Below, one piece after another: positions 26,222-38,038 of a stretch of DNA of 64,000 nt (the stretch's first letter is position 1; each line of letters begins with the position of its first letter). The stretch is from assembly GCA_903813345.2 (NCBI GenBank), contig CAIIXF020000001.1, positions 6,079,098 to 6,143,097 of the forward strand. The letters run 5' to 3'. Below the pieces are notes generated by a model, which saw only the letters and a list, made by a program, of their open reading frames with translations, was not told the origin of the DNA and did no database searches. The DNA comes from Owenia fusiformis (Eukaryota; Annelida; Polychaeta; Sabellida; Oweniidae). Position numbers and translations under genes: made by a program.

Positions 26222-26971
26222 GTCAATACAAATTCAGTGTGTGGTGACGCGACGTCAGAACTGATGTTCGCGTTGGTGGAAGTCTAGCACAAAGTTTCAT
26301 TGAAAATATGTTCTACTTTTAGTGATTTCATGTCTTATAGACGATTTTGTAGAAAACATTTTGCAATGTGTGAAAAGAATTTAGTCCAAGACTTAATGCA
26401 TTGCGTAATTGTCCACTCCGTTCAAGCGTTGTTTCATAAATGATCACTCGATGCTTCGCATCTCGTGCAAATGTTGGAAAGCAACACATTCAAGGAATGG
26501 TCATTTTACAGTGCACTGAGTCCAGGGCTTAAATCCTTAATTAAAGAATTGAATTATTGATAATCCTTCGTACACAACCAACACTGTTCCATCAGCAATG
26601 ATGAACATATATTTGAAATTAAATGTTGCTCAAATTCATGAAGTTTTGATATACATTTCTACTTTTAATATCCTATGTGGTTTACTATTCGACCAATATG
26701 GTACCTAGTTATTTGAATAATTTGAAAGCATACTTCAACTTAATAGTCACTCTGTATTCATTAGACATCACACATCTTGCGTTATAACATTAAACATCTT
26801 GCGCTATAAGTGACACTTGTAATGGAAATCAATGTAGAAAATTCAGGATTAACTAGATTCATCCCGTACTTTTAATGCTGACACTAAACTCGAAGAAACT
26901 GGGAGCGTAAAATACCAAGCTAAGTTGGTTAGGATCCAAACTTGGACCATACCAGGCACAGGTTAAATATA

Positions 26972-28639
26972 ATGCCTGCAGATGACGAGAATGAAGAAAA
27001 ACCAAAAGAGAATAATTCTGGAAACGCTCGGAGCATTTTATCTAACTTTGCCTCCTCGACAACTGCGCATGGCTGTTCTCAGATCAATCAGTCCCAATCC
27101 TCCGTCGCTAAATGTGTGTGGCTCCTCATCTTCATTGGATGCACCATCGGGGCGATCATTTGTATCACTGCTCTCCTTCAGAAGTATTTTGCGTTTCCAA
27201 CAAAGGATGTAATTGTTTTAAAAACAGGGGCCATCGCGGCACCCTCAATCAGTGTATGTAGCCTTAATCCGATTCCATCATCATTCAGGACGAGATTGAG
27301 TGGAATTGCACCAGACAACAAAGTTAATACAGTTCTGCGAGCATTGGATCTAGCGTCGGAGCGTGTCGCGAACACATCTTTCGGTTTACATGAGAAGCTG
27401 TCAGAATCATACCTAAGATTGAACTCTTACATATGGATCTATGAAAACGCACCGGGTGAAAACGAAACGTTGCAGTTTGCACATGAATTGGACGACCTCG
27501 TCGTGTCGTGTATGTACCAGGGCATCCCCTGTGACAAGTCAACAGTAAAGATTTTCACCAACCCTTACTTTTATAAATGCTACACATTCAACGCAATGGA
27601 TTACAATGATACATACAATGGACCCTTTATCCATTCTACCGGTACTAAAAGTGGGATCAGTATGTTATTTTTTCTAGACACACACGACTCAGGGGAGACA
27701 CTTTATAACCCGTATTGTCCCCTTGGAGGCAACACGGGTGTACGTGTGGTAATACATCAGCCTGGTACAATACCAGATCCCTTCAATGACGGTTTTGATG
27801 TTGCTCCGGGTTATTCAACCAATGTCGGAATAACGAAAAGGAAACGGGAGCTACTTGGGCGACCCTGGGGAGACTGTGAGAGACGAGAGAAACTCGATGA
27901 TGGGTTGCCGTTCTTATATGACAGGCGGTCTTGTAAGCTCCTTTGTCTACAGGCATTTGTCGCTGAAAGATGCGGATGTGTCACATCTTATCTACCCATA
28001 TCAGAAAATATGAAAAACATTACTCGATGCGGCCAAATGGATTTGGAAAATTTTAATTCTGCGTCTCCTAACTTGACGACTCTAGAACATGAGTTGGACA
28101 GGTTAAGTTGTGAATTGAAATCGGTTTACGTCATACTTGACGATCAAGATGATGTTGACTGTGATTGCCCACAAAGCTGCGAACGTGATATTTATGACTA
28201 CACACTGTCCCAGTCCGAGTGGCCCTCCGGAGGTGTTCAATTACATTTTTACCGACATATTGCCCACCTAAAAGGAGAGGCCTATTTCAACTCTTCTATG
28301 TATCACCTTTTGGATGACAAAGTAAACACAAACGACAGCATGGTTAACATGAAGAACCAGAGAATGATCCAACAGAACTTTTTACGCGTCAATACATTTT
28401 TCACTTCAATGGACACAGAAATTGTTAAACAGGTTGAGGAATATCCATTTACTGATATGATATCAGGTGTGGGTGGAGGGTTTGGTGTCTACGTAGGTTT
28501 CTCCATTGTCACTATGTGTGAGTTTTGTGTGCTGTTTGTGCATCTCCTACGAGCGATGATAATGGACAGAGAGAAGCGCAAAGTTAAGTCAGCTGAATTA
28601 CATTCGAGTAAGGTAATTCCAACAAAAACGGCATGGTGA
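26972..28639 (+). CDS. DEG/ENaC-family sodium channel subunit, intronless
   Basis: 555 residues in a single exon. Members form trimeric, usually amiloride-sensitive, sodium channels in the plasma membrane, gated by peptides, protons or mechanical force. Family marks seen: His-Gly gating motif at residues 33-34 (TTAHGCSQ); first membrane segment at about 48-72; the post-TM1 motif FP with PSISVC; a large Cys-rich extracellular domain; the signature CDCPQSC at about 397-403 followed by Y and S-x-x-x-WPS; the second membrane segment preceded by GVGGGFGVYVG; and the selectivity-filter-type GFS at 509-511. The C-tail is short and basic. I chose the ATG at 26972 because there is no upstream in-frame ATG before the TAG at 26930. 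AATAAA lies only 3 nt after the stop (28643). The lack of introns next to intron-rich neighbours suggests a retrocopy or an ancestrally intron-poor member. The ligand cannot be told from sequence. Confidence 0.93.
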   Translation: MPADDENEEKPKENNSGNARSILSNFASSTTAHGCSQINQSQSSVAKCVWLLIFIGCTIGAIICITALLQKYFAFPTKDVIVLKTGAIAAPSISVCSLNPIPSSFRTRLSGIAPDNKVNTVLRALDLASERVANTSFGLHEKLSESYLRLNSYIWIYENAPGENETLQFAHELDDLVVSCMYQGIPCDKSTVKIFTNPYFYKCYTFNAMDYNDTYNGPFIHSTGTKSGISMLFFLDTHDSGETLYNPYCPLGGNTGVRVVIHQPGTIPDPFNDGFDVAPGYSTNVGITKRKRELLGRPWGDCERREKLDDGLPFLYDRRSCKLLCLQAFVAERCGCVTSYLPISENMKNITRCGQMDLENFNSASPNLTTLEHELDRLSCELKSVYVILDDQDDVDCDCPQSCERDIYDYTLSQSEWPSGGVQLHFYRHIAHLKGEAYFNSSMYHLLDDKVNTNDSMVNMKNQRMIQQNFLRVNTFFTSMDTEIVKQVEEYPFTDMISGVGGGFGVYVGFSIVTMCEFCVLFVHLLRAMIMDREKRKVKSAELHSSKVIPTKTAW

Positions 28640-29497
28640 AACAATAAATGTCGCTGATTATATACCCCTAAAAATCAGTGTGTAGCAATGGTTGGAAAAG
28701 GCATTCACATAGCCTTTATAAGATATAAGCATTGGTTCAGACCTAGAAAGAGAGATTTGGTTTGTCAAAAAATGCAGACGAACGGAAGGATGGAAGAAAT
28801 AGATGGACAGACGGACAGATATTCCACAAGCTGACCTTTCCATAATTGAGCATTTTGTTGATTTTGAGGCACCATTAAGTAATCTACAAAAAAAGAAAAT
28901 ATCTGAGTTCATGATGATATTGGAGGATTACTTTTGTCTTACCATGTTCTATGACCAGCTGTATTTACTGCATTGACAGTAGGACGGCACATTGAAAAAA
29001 CCCATTGTTGTTTACCAAACTTTATATCAAAGTGGTGTAGCGATATATGACGTCATCGCACTACTTGTTTCTGGTCCGTTGGCTACCATCTTTATGAGGT
29101 CCATTGAAATGGTAAACATTTAAACATTTGAAAATGAAAGTGACGGATAGAATTCTACTGATCTCTTCTTTCGAACTATCTCATTTTAATGTTAGAGAAA
29201 TGCACATGAATGGGAGTAAAATGCAATCAAACACGTGAGACTTTCACTCATATTGTACCCTATATTCCTGCGAAATTAACATTGATTAAACATCATTTTT
29301 TTAAATGTCTGAATCGCTTAAAAGTTAGAGTAAATACGATATTTAATAAGTACCAAATATCAATCAGTTCCGATAAAATGCCTTCATTTGTTACATTTTC
29401 TGCGAAAACGGTTGGGCATAATTTCGGTAGAAATGTGTATTTTACGACGTTATATGCATGGTTGAATCCAAAAAGTAGCGTCATTCAGTAAAATTAT

Positions 29498-31030
29498 CAT
29501 GTGTGCGTAAAAGTATGTGGATATTTCATTTTGAGTAACTGAATTATCAAATTGACATATATATTGTCTTTGGAACATCACCTTTACACAGAATTATTTT
29601 CATAATGATTGCTCGTTTTCTTCCATGATAAAATGCAATTTTAGACCTGCAGCTGACTCATATCAAAAAAATATTTAGCAATGAGTTCAGGCTCACTGAT
29701 TTTTAAGATAGATGAAATGAACAAAGGGGAAAGGGTTATGTGTGAGGTAAAGCATGTGGATATTAAACTTTCAATAAATGAATTACAATTTTGATGTTTA
29801 TATGATCTGAAGAACATCACCTTTTCACATAATTATTTTCATAATAATTGTTCAATTTCTTTCATGATAAACTGCAATTTTAGACCCGACATGTATTAAA
29901 GAAGTATCGGACAATGTATTAAGGCTCACTGATTTTTAGGATAAAAAATGAGCAAAAGGAGAAAAGGTCACGTGTGCGTAAAAGCGTGTCAGTATTTGGA
30001 TTTGAAGAAATGAATTAAAGTTTTGACATTAATATTATTTGTGAAGCATCACCTTAACATAGAATTATTTTTATAATTTTTGCTTGGTTCCTTCCAAGAG
30101 AAAATGCAATTATAGACCTGGCACGCGTATCAAAGAAGTATTTGGCAATTGCGTCCAGTCTCTTTGGTTTTCAAGGTAAATGAAATAAGCAAAACTGGAA
30201 AAGGTCATGTGTGCGTAAATGCGTGTCAGTATTTAATTTTGAAGAAATGAATCAATTTTTTGACATTAATATTATTTGTGAAGCATCACCTCTACGCAGA
30301 ATTATTTTCATAATTTTTGCTTGGTTCCTTCCATGAGAAAATGCAATTATAGACCTGGTACACGTATCAAGGTTGTATAGCAATTGCGTTCGGTCTCCTT
30401 GGTTTTCAAGGTAAATGAAATGAGCAAAACTGGAAAAGGTCATGTGTGCTAAAAGCGTGTGAGTATTTAATTTTTGATATTTTTTGACATTTTTGACATT
30501 TATTATATCTACTGGAAATCATCTTTACACAGAACTATTTTTTGATTCAAATTTAGTTCCTTCTATTAGAAAGGCATGGCTAAGATTGGTTCATATGTAT
30601 AACTGTAATGAGATTTTTATGTTTGAATCGCACAAAAAGAGATAATGTCACATGTGCGTGAATGCATGTCAATATCTTATTTTAAAACTGAATTATGATT
30701 TTGACATTTTCATAAGCTTTAAACCATTGCCTTTCCACATATTTATTTTCTTAACATGAGAACTTAAAACACGTTCTAAATAAGAAAGGTCAATGTGAGT
30801 TGAATTAAAATTTAAAAAAAATCAATTATCTGCGCATTTTCGTTATATTACGTCATACGGGATTTCGTGCTTTAAATGGGCTGAAGGTGAAGAATGGCAC
30901 GTGTACGAAAACGTTTGTATCTTTCAAAACACATTTTTATTTTTTACATATCTATGATCTATGATATATAACCTATGTAAAGAATTATTTTCAGATTAAT
31001 TGCTAGGTTAATTCAATAAGCAATTCTGAG
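29498..31030. repeat. Degenerate tandem array, about 235-240-bp unit, about six copies
   Basis: Each unit starts with a CATGTGTGCGTAAAAG-type motif (29498, 29738, 29968, 30207, 30441, 30651, 30899). The order within units is TTGACATTAATATT, GAAGCATCACCT, ACAGAATTATTTTCATAAT, TTCCATGAGAAAATGCAATT, TAGACCTG, then CAAGGTAAATGAAATGAGCA. The middle units are most alike and the last two are strongly decayed. Satellite-like; no coding capacity. Confidence 0.8.
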
Positions 31031-33188
31031 GTATATTTGAACTTTAATTCCATAGCAGATGTAATTCGGACAAAAGTTTTAAAATTCAAGAAGAGATTAA
31101 ATCAATCAAAATAAATCTTATGATTCAACCCAGTCGACAATACTTGGTTCAGTTCTTTCATTTTCAATCATACCATGGTCATAGATTAACATAAGTGACC
31201 GTTCGAATACATACCATTTTTTTGTAGAAAATTAAAGAAAATCGCGTTATAACATGTATCGAGTAATTGCCAAGTTTACGTCTTAAGTTTGATCTGGTAA
31301 ACAGCATTCTTCATTAAGTCACACATATAAGTTAAGGGAAGCAAAAGATCATTTTAAAAATGAAGCATATCAATAGATATTTTTAACATTAAAATACTTT
31401 AAGAAAGTAAGCTTATACTAGTAGATTTGCTAGAACTAGCTGTTTGGAATTCATCAACTTTTCTCCACAGGATCATGTCGTAGTACAAATGCAGGTCATT
31501 CAAAGGAAATATAGGTTTCAACAACCCCGTCTATGAATATTGATCTTTTACAGACAGCAAAGGTAAGTTTAAAACAGAAATACTTCTTACGAATCCAAAT
31601 TACATTTTAAACTTAGAATTGTGATCTACGATCTTATGGGTATGTGACAAATTTGATTAGATACATTCACTCAGCACGCCGTTAAACATATAATTAACTT
31701 TACAAGCGTAACTATAGGTAACTTCGATTTTAATATGTTCAAGTTCAAGTTCTGTAGTCTCGAGAGTCAAACGATTATCATAGTTCATTTGGCCTGCTTT
31801 TAGAATTGGGAAAACAAAGGCAAGGTTTATGTTTTATGAACATTCTGATTTGATAGCAAACTTTATTTTTGAGTGTATTAAATCAAATAAAGCTTTTTGC
31901 GTCGGGGCCTGTACGTTCGCCCAATTAAAGGCAAATGTGCCGTCAATTAAAGAAACATGCACAGTGGTACACCGTTTTTGGAAAACATAACACTGATAAT
32001 AAAAATTCATCAATTGTTATGAAATTTGCACCATCATTAAAAGGAATCTCGAATTTCATGATGACAAAATATCGGATATATATAACAAGAAATAAAAATT
32101 TGTTACATTTTTCCCAAAAAGTTTTAAAATAAAAATAAACTAAAAAAATAATATTTTCACGACAAAAAATAAATAGTTCAACTGTTTTGATTCTACATGA
32201 CGTTTTCAAAGAGTAGAGAGCTAGATTCAAAGCACCGTTCCTGCAAGTTTCAAATGAAAATATTAAAAACTGCGCGAGTAAGAGGACCGCAACTTTTTAT
32301 GTCTACACTGACAAAAACTTGAAATTCCCGTTGTAAAGATATAGTCCCACGCGGAAGTGCACGTCATAAAGCTGATGGGTTAAGGCAATGTGCCGTCCAA
32401 CTGTGAATAGGCTATAGACTCGAGTAACTTTGGTCCGCCATAGTGATTGACGTCACAATTTTTTCAATTATCTGTTCTGTTATATTTTCTACACTCCTTT
32501 GTGTACATAGATTGTAAAATAAAAACCGGCAATTAGTATCATCATGCACAGGCCTATATTTATACAATAACAAAATTGTCGTCTGCGCAATTTAAATAAT
32601 TATGATCTAAAATGAACCCAATTTAGCGAATATTTCTATTAGAAATTGAAGTGACATCGATTTGATCATCATTAGCTGGATTGATAACATATCGAGTATC
32701 TGACCCATAGCCAAGATTGTCTATGGGGTTAATGCCCGTTGCCAGAATTTTCCAAGGGGGGTTGCTCACTTCAGTATTCAGAACATTGTATACTATTTTT
32801 CAGTTTTCAATTGGTTATCGCCCTGTTTTGAAATCATGATCTGTTTAGTGTTAAGAAACAACCTATGTATTTCATCTAAAACTAAAATGTTGAGACACGA
32901 CCCCCCTCAAGAAATGAAATACCATTCTATCGTGAAAGTTAAGAAGGGTTGTATCCTTTCTTCAACTTATTTTCACTTCAATATGCGATTTTTGAAAATA
33001 CTATTTGGGGAGGTACAAAGGGCGCCCCCTATTCAGATAAAACCAATTTCAAGATGCAGGTTGGTAACTTCTCTGACTTTGTATTGATACTGTGATACGA
33101 TAACGGCAATTGCACCATATCTTATCGGCATCTATCTTTTCATTATCTCTACAGCACACTCCCATTCTATAAGAAAGGATAACGTTCA

Positions 33189-33196
33189 TTTAAATA
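33189..33196 (+). promoter_or_regulatory. Possible TATA box of the EMI-like gene
   Basis: TTTAAATA lies 40 nt before the ATG. If used, it would give a very short 5' UTR. Weak evidence. Confidence 0.35.
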
Positions 33197-33236
33197 CCCG
33201 TGCCTATCGTCACCAGCGATTACTAACAGATTCGTC

Positions 33237-36200
33237 ATGTTGTTATTCACTTTACTTGCGGCTTGTTTGGTGTCGTATGCAAGCTGCGATCAAGCCACAG
33301 ATGAGCTTGTCGCCGAATTCGAGAGCGCTCTTCTTGCTGTTCCCGAGTACAAATGGCCCGCTGAGTTCAGACAGAAGTTTAACTCAATTTCCAACTATGG
33401 AGGAAACGCAGAGTATGTATCACGTTGGATCCTTAATAATTTCACCAATTTGTAACATATCGCGGATGTTTTTGGGAGATATTGTATTTGAGATTGTAAG
33501 GAATGGATTGGTACACTCACCTCCATAAGTTTACCAACCTTAGCTCCCTCATTGAACTACGTACGTGCCTCTTAATGTTTGAATTTTTATTTACATAACC
33601 TGTAAAGGAAATACTTATAATATTGATGGGAATGTAACTTGACTTCATTTCCAATGCCGCCTCCAAATTTTCCCATTTTTTCCTCAATTACAATAGGTAG
33701 GTCGAGAATTGATGATAAAGATGTAGCAATTAAAAGTGACATGCCGTCGGAGTTCGACGTTGCTGGTCAGCATCTGTAACAAATTGCACACATTTTGTCT
33801 CGCCATATCTTACACTATCATTTAACATTTCCTATTCAGACATTGGTGCTGCAAAAACCCCGATAATGGAGGCATGGTTCCCCCCAAGACACTTAGGGTG
33901 AAGAAAGTGGCAACTGTATACCAATCACAGGAGCGAAAAGTAAAGACCGGTTACACAAAGTGTGGTTGGATGTCTACAAACACATGTTCTATTTACGCCT
34001 TGAGATACTTGTAAGTACATATAAACTACATTATTGGCCATTCCTTAATAAAAGGAAAAGGCTAAATATACAAATATTGCGATGAGTTCTTGTTGAATCG
34101 GACAGGAAGCACATCATATTAAATATGATTTCGTGAGCAGTCCATTATCTCAGAGAAAAGATTAAATTATGAAGGTTATTTTAAAGGACTCTGTGATGAT
34201 ACACGGACAATACTTTTCCATGACTTTGACTTGGTTTTCACCATAAAGGTAACGTGTACAGTGCTTTACACAATTACACCACTCCGGGACACCGCTACTT
34301 TGCTGCTACTTATAGTCAAAGTATTACAACATGAATGTCCTTCCGGTTTATGGATGTTTTCGGAAATTTTCGTAATACAAAATACAATGAGTACAAAATC
34401 ATGTCAGATTCATTGCAAAAGTGAGGGACTAAATATTAGAATTGCTGCTTCATTTGTCAAATATTTAGCCGCCAGTATCCTTAAATTGATTTTTCTACAA
34501 CTTTGAGTCAAATGTCTGACCTTTCGGTAGGTGTAAATCGAAAAAATACAAAATCTAAAAACCGAAATGTGCACCCATGTTGTTAGTTTGTCGGTACGTC
34601 CAAGGAACTATAACAAATTCAAGGAACTCTGCGTAGTTCCAACACAGATGAACACCCTGGTCCCTTCATACACAGTGTCTCGATGGTAACACGACAACTC
34701 ATCCCTAAGACAACTCATGCCAAGATAACTCATCCCTAAGACAACTCATGATCCAAAGACATCTGATCCCAAAAAAATTCTTCCCAAGACAACTCATCCC
34801 AATACAACTCTTCCCAACTTAAAATATACCCCGGTCCCTTCATACACAGTGCCTCACAGTGTATGAAGTGACATCTCATCCCAAGACAACTCATCTCATC
34901 CCAAGACAACTCATCATGAGATGTCTTGGGATGAGTTGTCTAGAAACCGTCTCGATTCAAGGAGAGTCAAAAGTATTTCGAATGTACTGAAACCAAACTT
35001 TTGATAATATTTAAAAGCAGGAGAATAAACCCCGATCTTCATACCTTCAAATAAATGGCGGTTTTAACATTTCCTGATATTCAATAGGAATCGCTACAAT
35101 GGAAGCATTCCTCAATTTTTGCAAATATAATTTCAGTACATCCTCACAAATCTTGCTTCAAATACCGGGGCATTTTGGAATTTCATTACATTCAATGGAA
35201 ATCATTACAACTATTGGAATAGCATTCTTTGAATCTTAAACAAAATGTTTTCTGAGTCGATTTCATTACAAATCTTGGTCGGCGGCGTGCGTTTACGCGG
35301 TAGCTAGGCGTCGTCGTCAGTCAAAAATATTGTTTGTTTGTAAATAGTGATTATTTTCAATTTAACATTTACACAATTTATATACATGTATCTCCTTTAT
35401 ATAAAGGGCAATAAATATATACGTACATACACATATTACAACTAAATAACCACCTGACTTCAGATAAAAGGGGTATTTGAGAATTCCAATATTTGTTTCA
35501 GTTCACAAGCAAAATACATGTACAGGGAAGAGTTGGTACTCGCCCCCCAAGCCTGCGGTAGAGCAAAAGGAACTGAACTTGTGTGCTGCGTTGGTTACGT
35601 CGAGATCTTGAAGAATTGCATGGGTATGTTAAAGACTCTATCATGTAAAAGAGACATTAGGCAGAATGCAGAGGTCGATTTTCAAAAATTCCAAAAATAT
35701 AAAAAGTACAGCTCACCATTAAAATGGGAGATGTATTTATCAAAATGAGTTGCTGATATTATTTTTATGGAATTCTGCGGAATAATATGTCTAAAGGGTG
35801 GAACAAATTTACACCAATTCAGTATTTGTAAAATGAACTCAATAACTCGGTAAGAAACTGGATGTTACATCTCTAGAGAGTGAGAAATGGTGAGATAGAT
35901 CTGTAACATCCAGATTCTTCGAGTGTAATGAGTTCATTTTTTCAAATACATGAATTCGTCTGAATTTGTTCCATATTATCCCCCTTCATCCACCCCCTCC
36001 GTCCCATTTTAATTTTCGATTATTTTTTATACGTATGGAAATTTATTTTATAAATCAGCGTTGTAATTAATTTTGTGATGATAACGTCACTTACAATACA
36101 TTTATTTATTACAGGTCGCGTAGACCATTCTGATTGTAGCTTGATTTATAGAAAAAAACATTGACTTGCGTACGTTGGCGGCGATGTGATTTTTAAAATA

Positions 36201-36435
36201 GCGCGTGGGTTCAAAAATACACGTTCTCTTGAAAAGATAAATTTTCCCGATTGATTGAATTTTCTAGCAGAAATTGCGTCCCGTTTTCTGATCACTGGGC
36301 GTGAGACTAGCCTGTGTTCAATAAAATATATTTTTCATAAAATTTTATTTCTTTCCAGACCAATACTGGGTGGTGGACAACATTGACCTTATTAAAAGAC
36401 TCCAAGATTTGCAGAAGAGGGAGAAAAGCGGCTAA
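33237..36435 (+). CDS. Secreted cysteine-rich protein with an EMI-like domain, four exons
   Basis: Exons 33237-33412, 33840-34010, 35502-35623 and 36359-36435 join in frame to 181 residues plus TAA. The first 17-18 residues (MLLFTLLAACLVSYASC) are a clear signal peptide. After an acidic helix-like segment comes WCC, then about 50 residues on KCGW, TC, a Tyr-rich stretch (YALRYF, KYMYREEL), CCVGYVE and a final C. This layout (W-C start, C-x-W, Tyr/Arg-rich strand, CC-x-GY, C) resembles the EMI domain of extracellular matrix proteins, here as a lone domain. The C-terminus is a charged helix (LIKRLQDLQKREKSG). AATAAA is at 36469. Function is unknown; a secreted matrix or humoral factor is an inference. 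The gene model is firmer than the EMI assignment. Confidence 0.72.
33513..33720. mobile_element. Single end of the element seen complete at 62972-63847
   Basis: The sequence starts ACACTCACCTCCATAAGTTT. It continues with ATTGAACTACGT, TTTGAATTTTTATTTAC, CTTATAATATTGATGG and TCAATTACAATAGGT, in the same order as the left arm of the 62972 element. It is in intron 1 of the EMI-like gene. No matching right arm was found here. Confidence 0.75.
34680..34945. repeat. ACAACTCATCCCAAG-type simple array ending in a hairpin
   Basis: In intron 2 of the EMI-like gene, a 15-bp motif (ACAACTCATCCCAAG and variants) repeats at least ten times. It ends in an inverted copy, GACAACTCATC... paired with CTTGGGATGAGTTGTC. 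The flanking phrase GGTCCCTTCATACACAGTG also occurs twice. Confidence 0.7.
35800..35972. mobile_element. MITE with about 60-bp inverted arms in intron 3 of the EMI-like gene
   Basis: GGAACAAATT...ATTTGTAAAATGAACTC and CTGGATGTTACAT at the left pair with ATGTAACATCCAG, GAGTTCATTTTTTCAAAT and AATTTGTTCC at the right. Confidence 0.8.
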
Positions 36436-38038
36436 CTTTGCAATGCAGTTGTCATCTAAATTGATAAGAATAAAATGTTAAAACAATTTCTATAGTTTTA
36501 CACCAAAATAGGTTTTCGAATTTTTAGGAATAAACGTGTTGTGTAGTTTAAAGGACATCTAGAACGAGCTAGAGTAAAATATTAAAAGCAGTTTTTTAAA
36601 ATTAGTGCTGATATTTCCCTTACAGTACGTTATAATACCATTTTGTCAAAAAATTGAGACATTTAAATTGAGACAATTTAAAGTTGTATCCTGGAACTGT
36701 TTTACAGTTTAGAATATACATCTTGTCATTGAATGACAAAAACTATTGCAAAATTGTGAAAATGCGTATTCTTTCCAACCTCTCAACTCGAGACTCGTTT
36801 CACTAAAAACAGTTTTATACCGTATCAGATTAAAAAAGAATTTCACTCTTCGATTATTCTAACCGAGCGGTTGGTAAAGTGATCGATTTCGTTTATAGCA
36901 GATCTTTCTCACACACTAAATGCAAAAAAAGAATGGGTAGTATTTTTGACTCAACTAGTGGGGCCCCACTAGTATTCCAATATTGTTGGAAAAGCTAATG
37001 TGAATTGTGGATGCCTGTCACATGCTGACATCTAACATCCATCAAGTAATTAGAAAATAACAAATGTATTTATATAGATGGAATAAAAATACATTTGGTT
37101 TTGCGATTGTTAGATCAAGAGATATCAATGCTGAAAGATCTGGCATTTAGATTTCATTAGCACTGGTCAGTGTCAAGCGAAGGTTACGACCGTCACCAAA
37201 AAATCAAAAGATTCTGTTGGTTGACCTTTCCTGAGCACCTACTATTTTTCATTCACATTTTCAGAGGGCTAAAAAAGTTATTTCATCATGTTAATGGTCA
37301 TTATGACAATTTCCATTGTGTTCCCGGTCATGTAAATGATATGTGGAACTAGTTAAACTGACTGGAGGTCCAAACAAAAATCTGTTATCTTGGTTCAAAA
37401 TAATGTCAAAATCGAGCATGGTTTTGTCGCTTTTTGTTTTGTCATTTCCTGTTAACTTCCATGGCACCTTAAGATGTCGGACGGGAAGTGTCGATTTCTA
37501 TATTTTTTGCATCGAAATAAAATAAACTCTGGATTATTGTCATTTATTCATATATCGTGCGTGGGCGCCACAGTTCAACGATATCCTCTAACTCTATGGT
37601 CACTTATTAAGTCACAGATGATCTTGATCACTTCTTGTGTGTTTCCAATTTTGTTTGGTAATTAGACCAAAACTTGCCATTCAAATTTTGAAATATCGAT
37701 GTTGCATTCTGGCTGCCAATCCTCCTTGAGTGATTACCAGGCTAAGAAACGCATGATCTTCAACAATAGTGTCATGGGAATTCGACCAGCCGATGATCGA
37801 GTACTGAGACATGTCAGAGTAGCATTAATTATTTTGCAGTTAATCACATCTACACAGAAGTATCAAATAAAATAAATGTAAAAAATGGTACTTGACTTCT
37901 AGAGTTATTATCAATACATACGTTCTCATCAGAAAAATTAATTATAGAAAAAGATAAATTAAGATTAAAAAATAAACCTTAGACTTTCACCATAAGATTA
38001 GGCGGCCTATATCCCGGGGTCAATATCGAGTTGCAAAT
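36436..38038. other. Intergenic region between the EMI-like and esterase genes
   Basis: The AATAAA at 36469-36474 serves the upstream gene. No gene, inverted repeat or tandem array was recognised in the rest. Open frames of about 60 codons near 37170-37665 have no motif and overlap one another in different frames. Confidence 0.6.

Larger units (their letters stand above)
22729..26971. other. Intergenic region between IFT172 and the DEG/ENaC gene
   Basis: No supported gene. It holds the IFT172 3' end (poly(A) signal candidates at 22938, 23111 and 23121), a repeat seen at 23250-23430 and again at 24506-24700, a 134-bp MITE (23516-23649), a possible pogo/Tigger-like pair of ends (AAACCTGTTTATCC near 23660 and the complement near 24145), a 717-bp inverted-repeat element (25192-25908) and a 232-bp MITE (25990-26221). 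The last 700 bp contain no recognised promoter motif. Confidence 0.7.
28640..33236. other. Intergenic region between the DEG/ENaC and EMI-like genes
   Basis: No supported gene; the open frames here are short and without recognisable motifs. It contains the tandem array at 29498-31030 and a fragment at about 32733-32760 (GCCCGTTGCCAGAATTTTCC) matching the end of the MITE at 58741. A TTTAAATA box at 33189-33196 may be the TATA element of the next gene, 40 nt before its ATG. Confidence 0.7.

Noticed and set aside
26942-26971. Upstream TTG as start of the DEG/ENaC gene
   Set aside because: A non-ATG start is unlikely in an animal nuclear gene; the ATG at 26972 gives a normal-length N-terminus.
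29210-29491. 93-codon open frame downstream of the channel gene
   Set aside because: No motif, no splice partner, AT-rich intergenic context next to the tandem array.
35518-35748. Separate 76-residue protein starting at 35518
   Set aside because: The frame is exon 3 of the EMI-like gene; the codons after 35623 are intron sequence read past the GTATGT donor.
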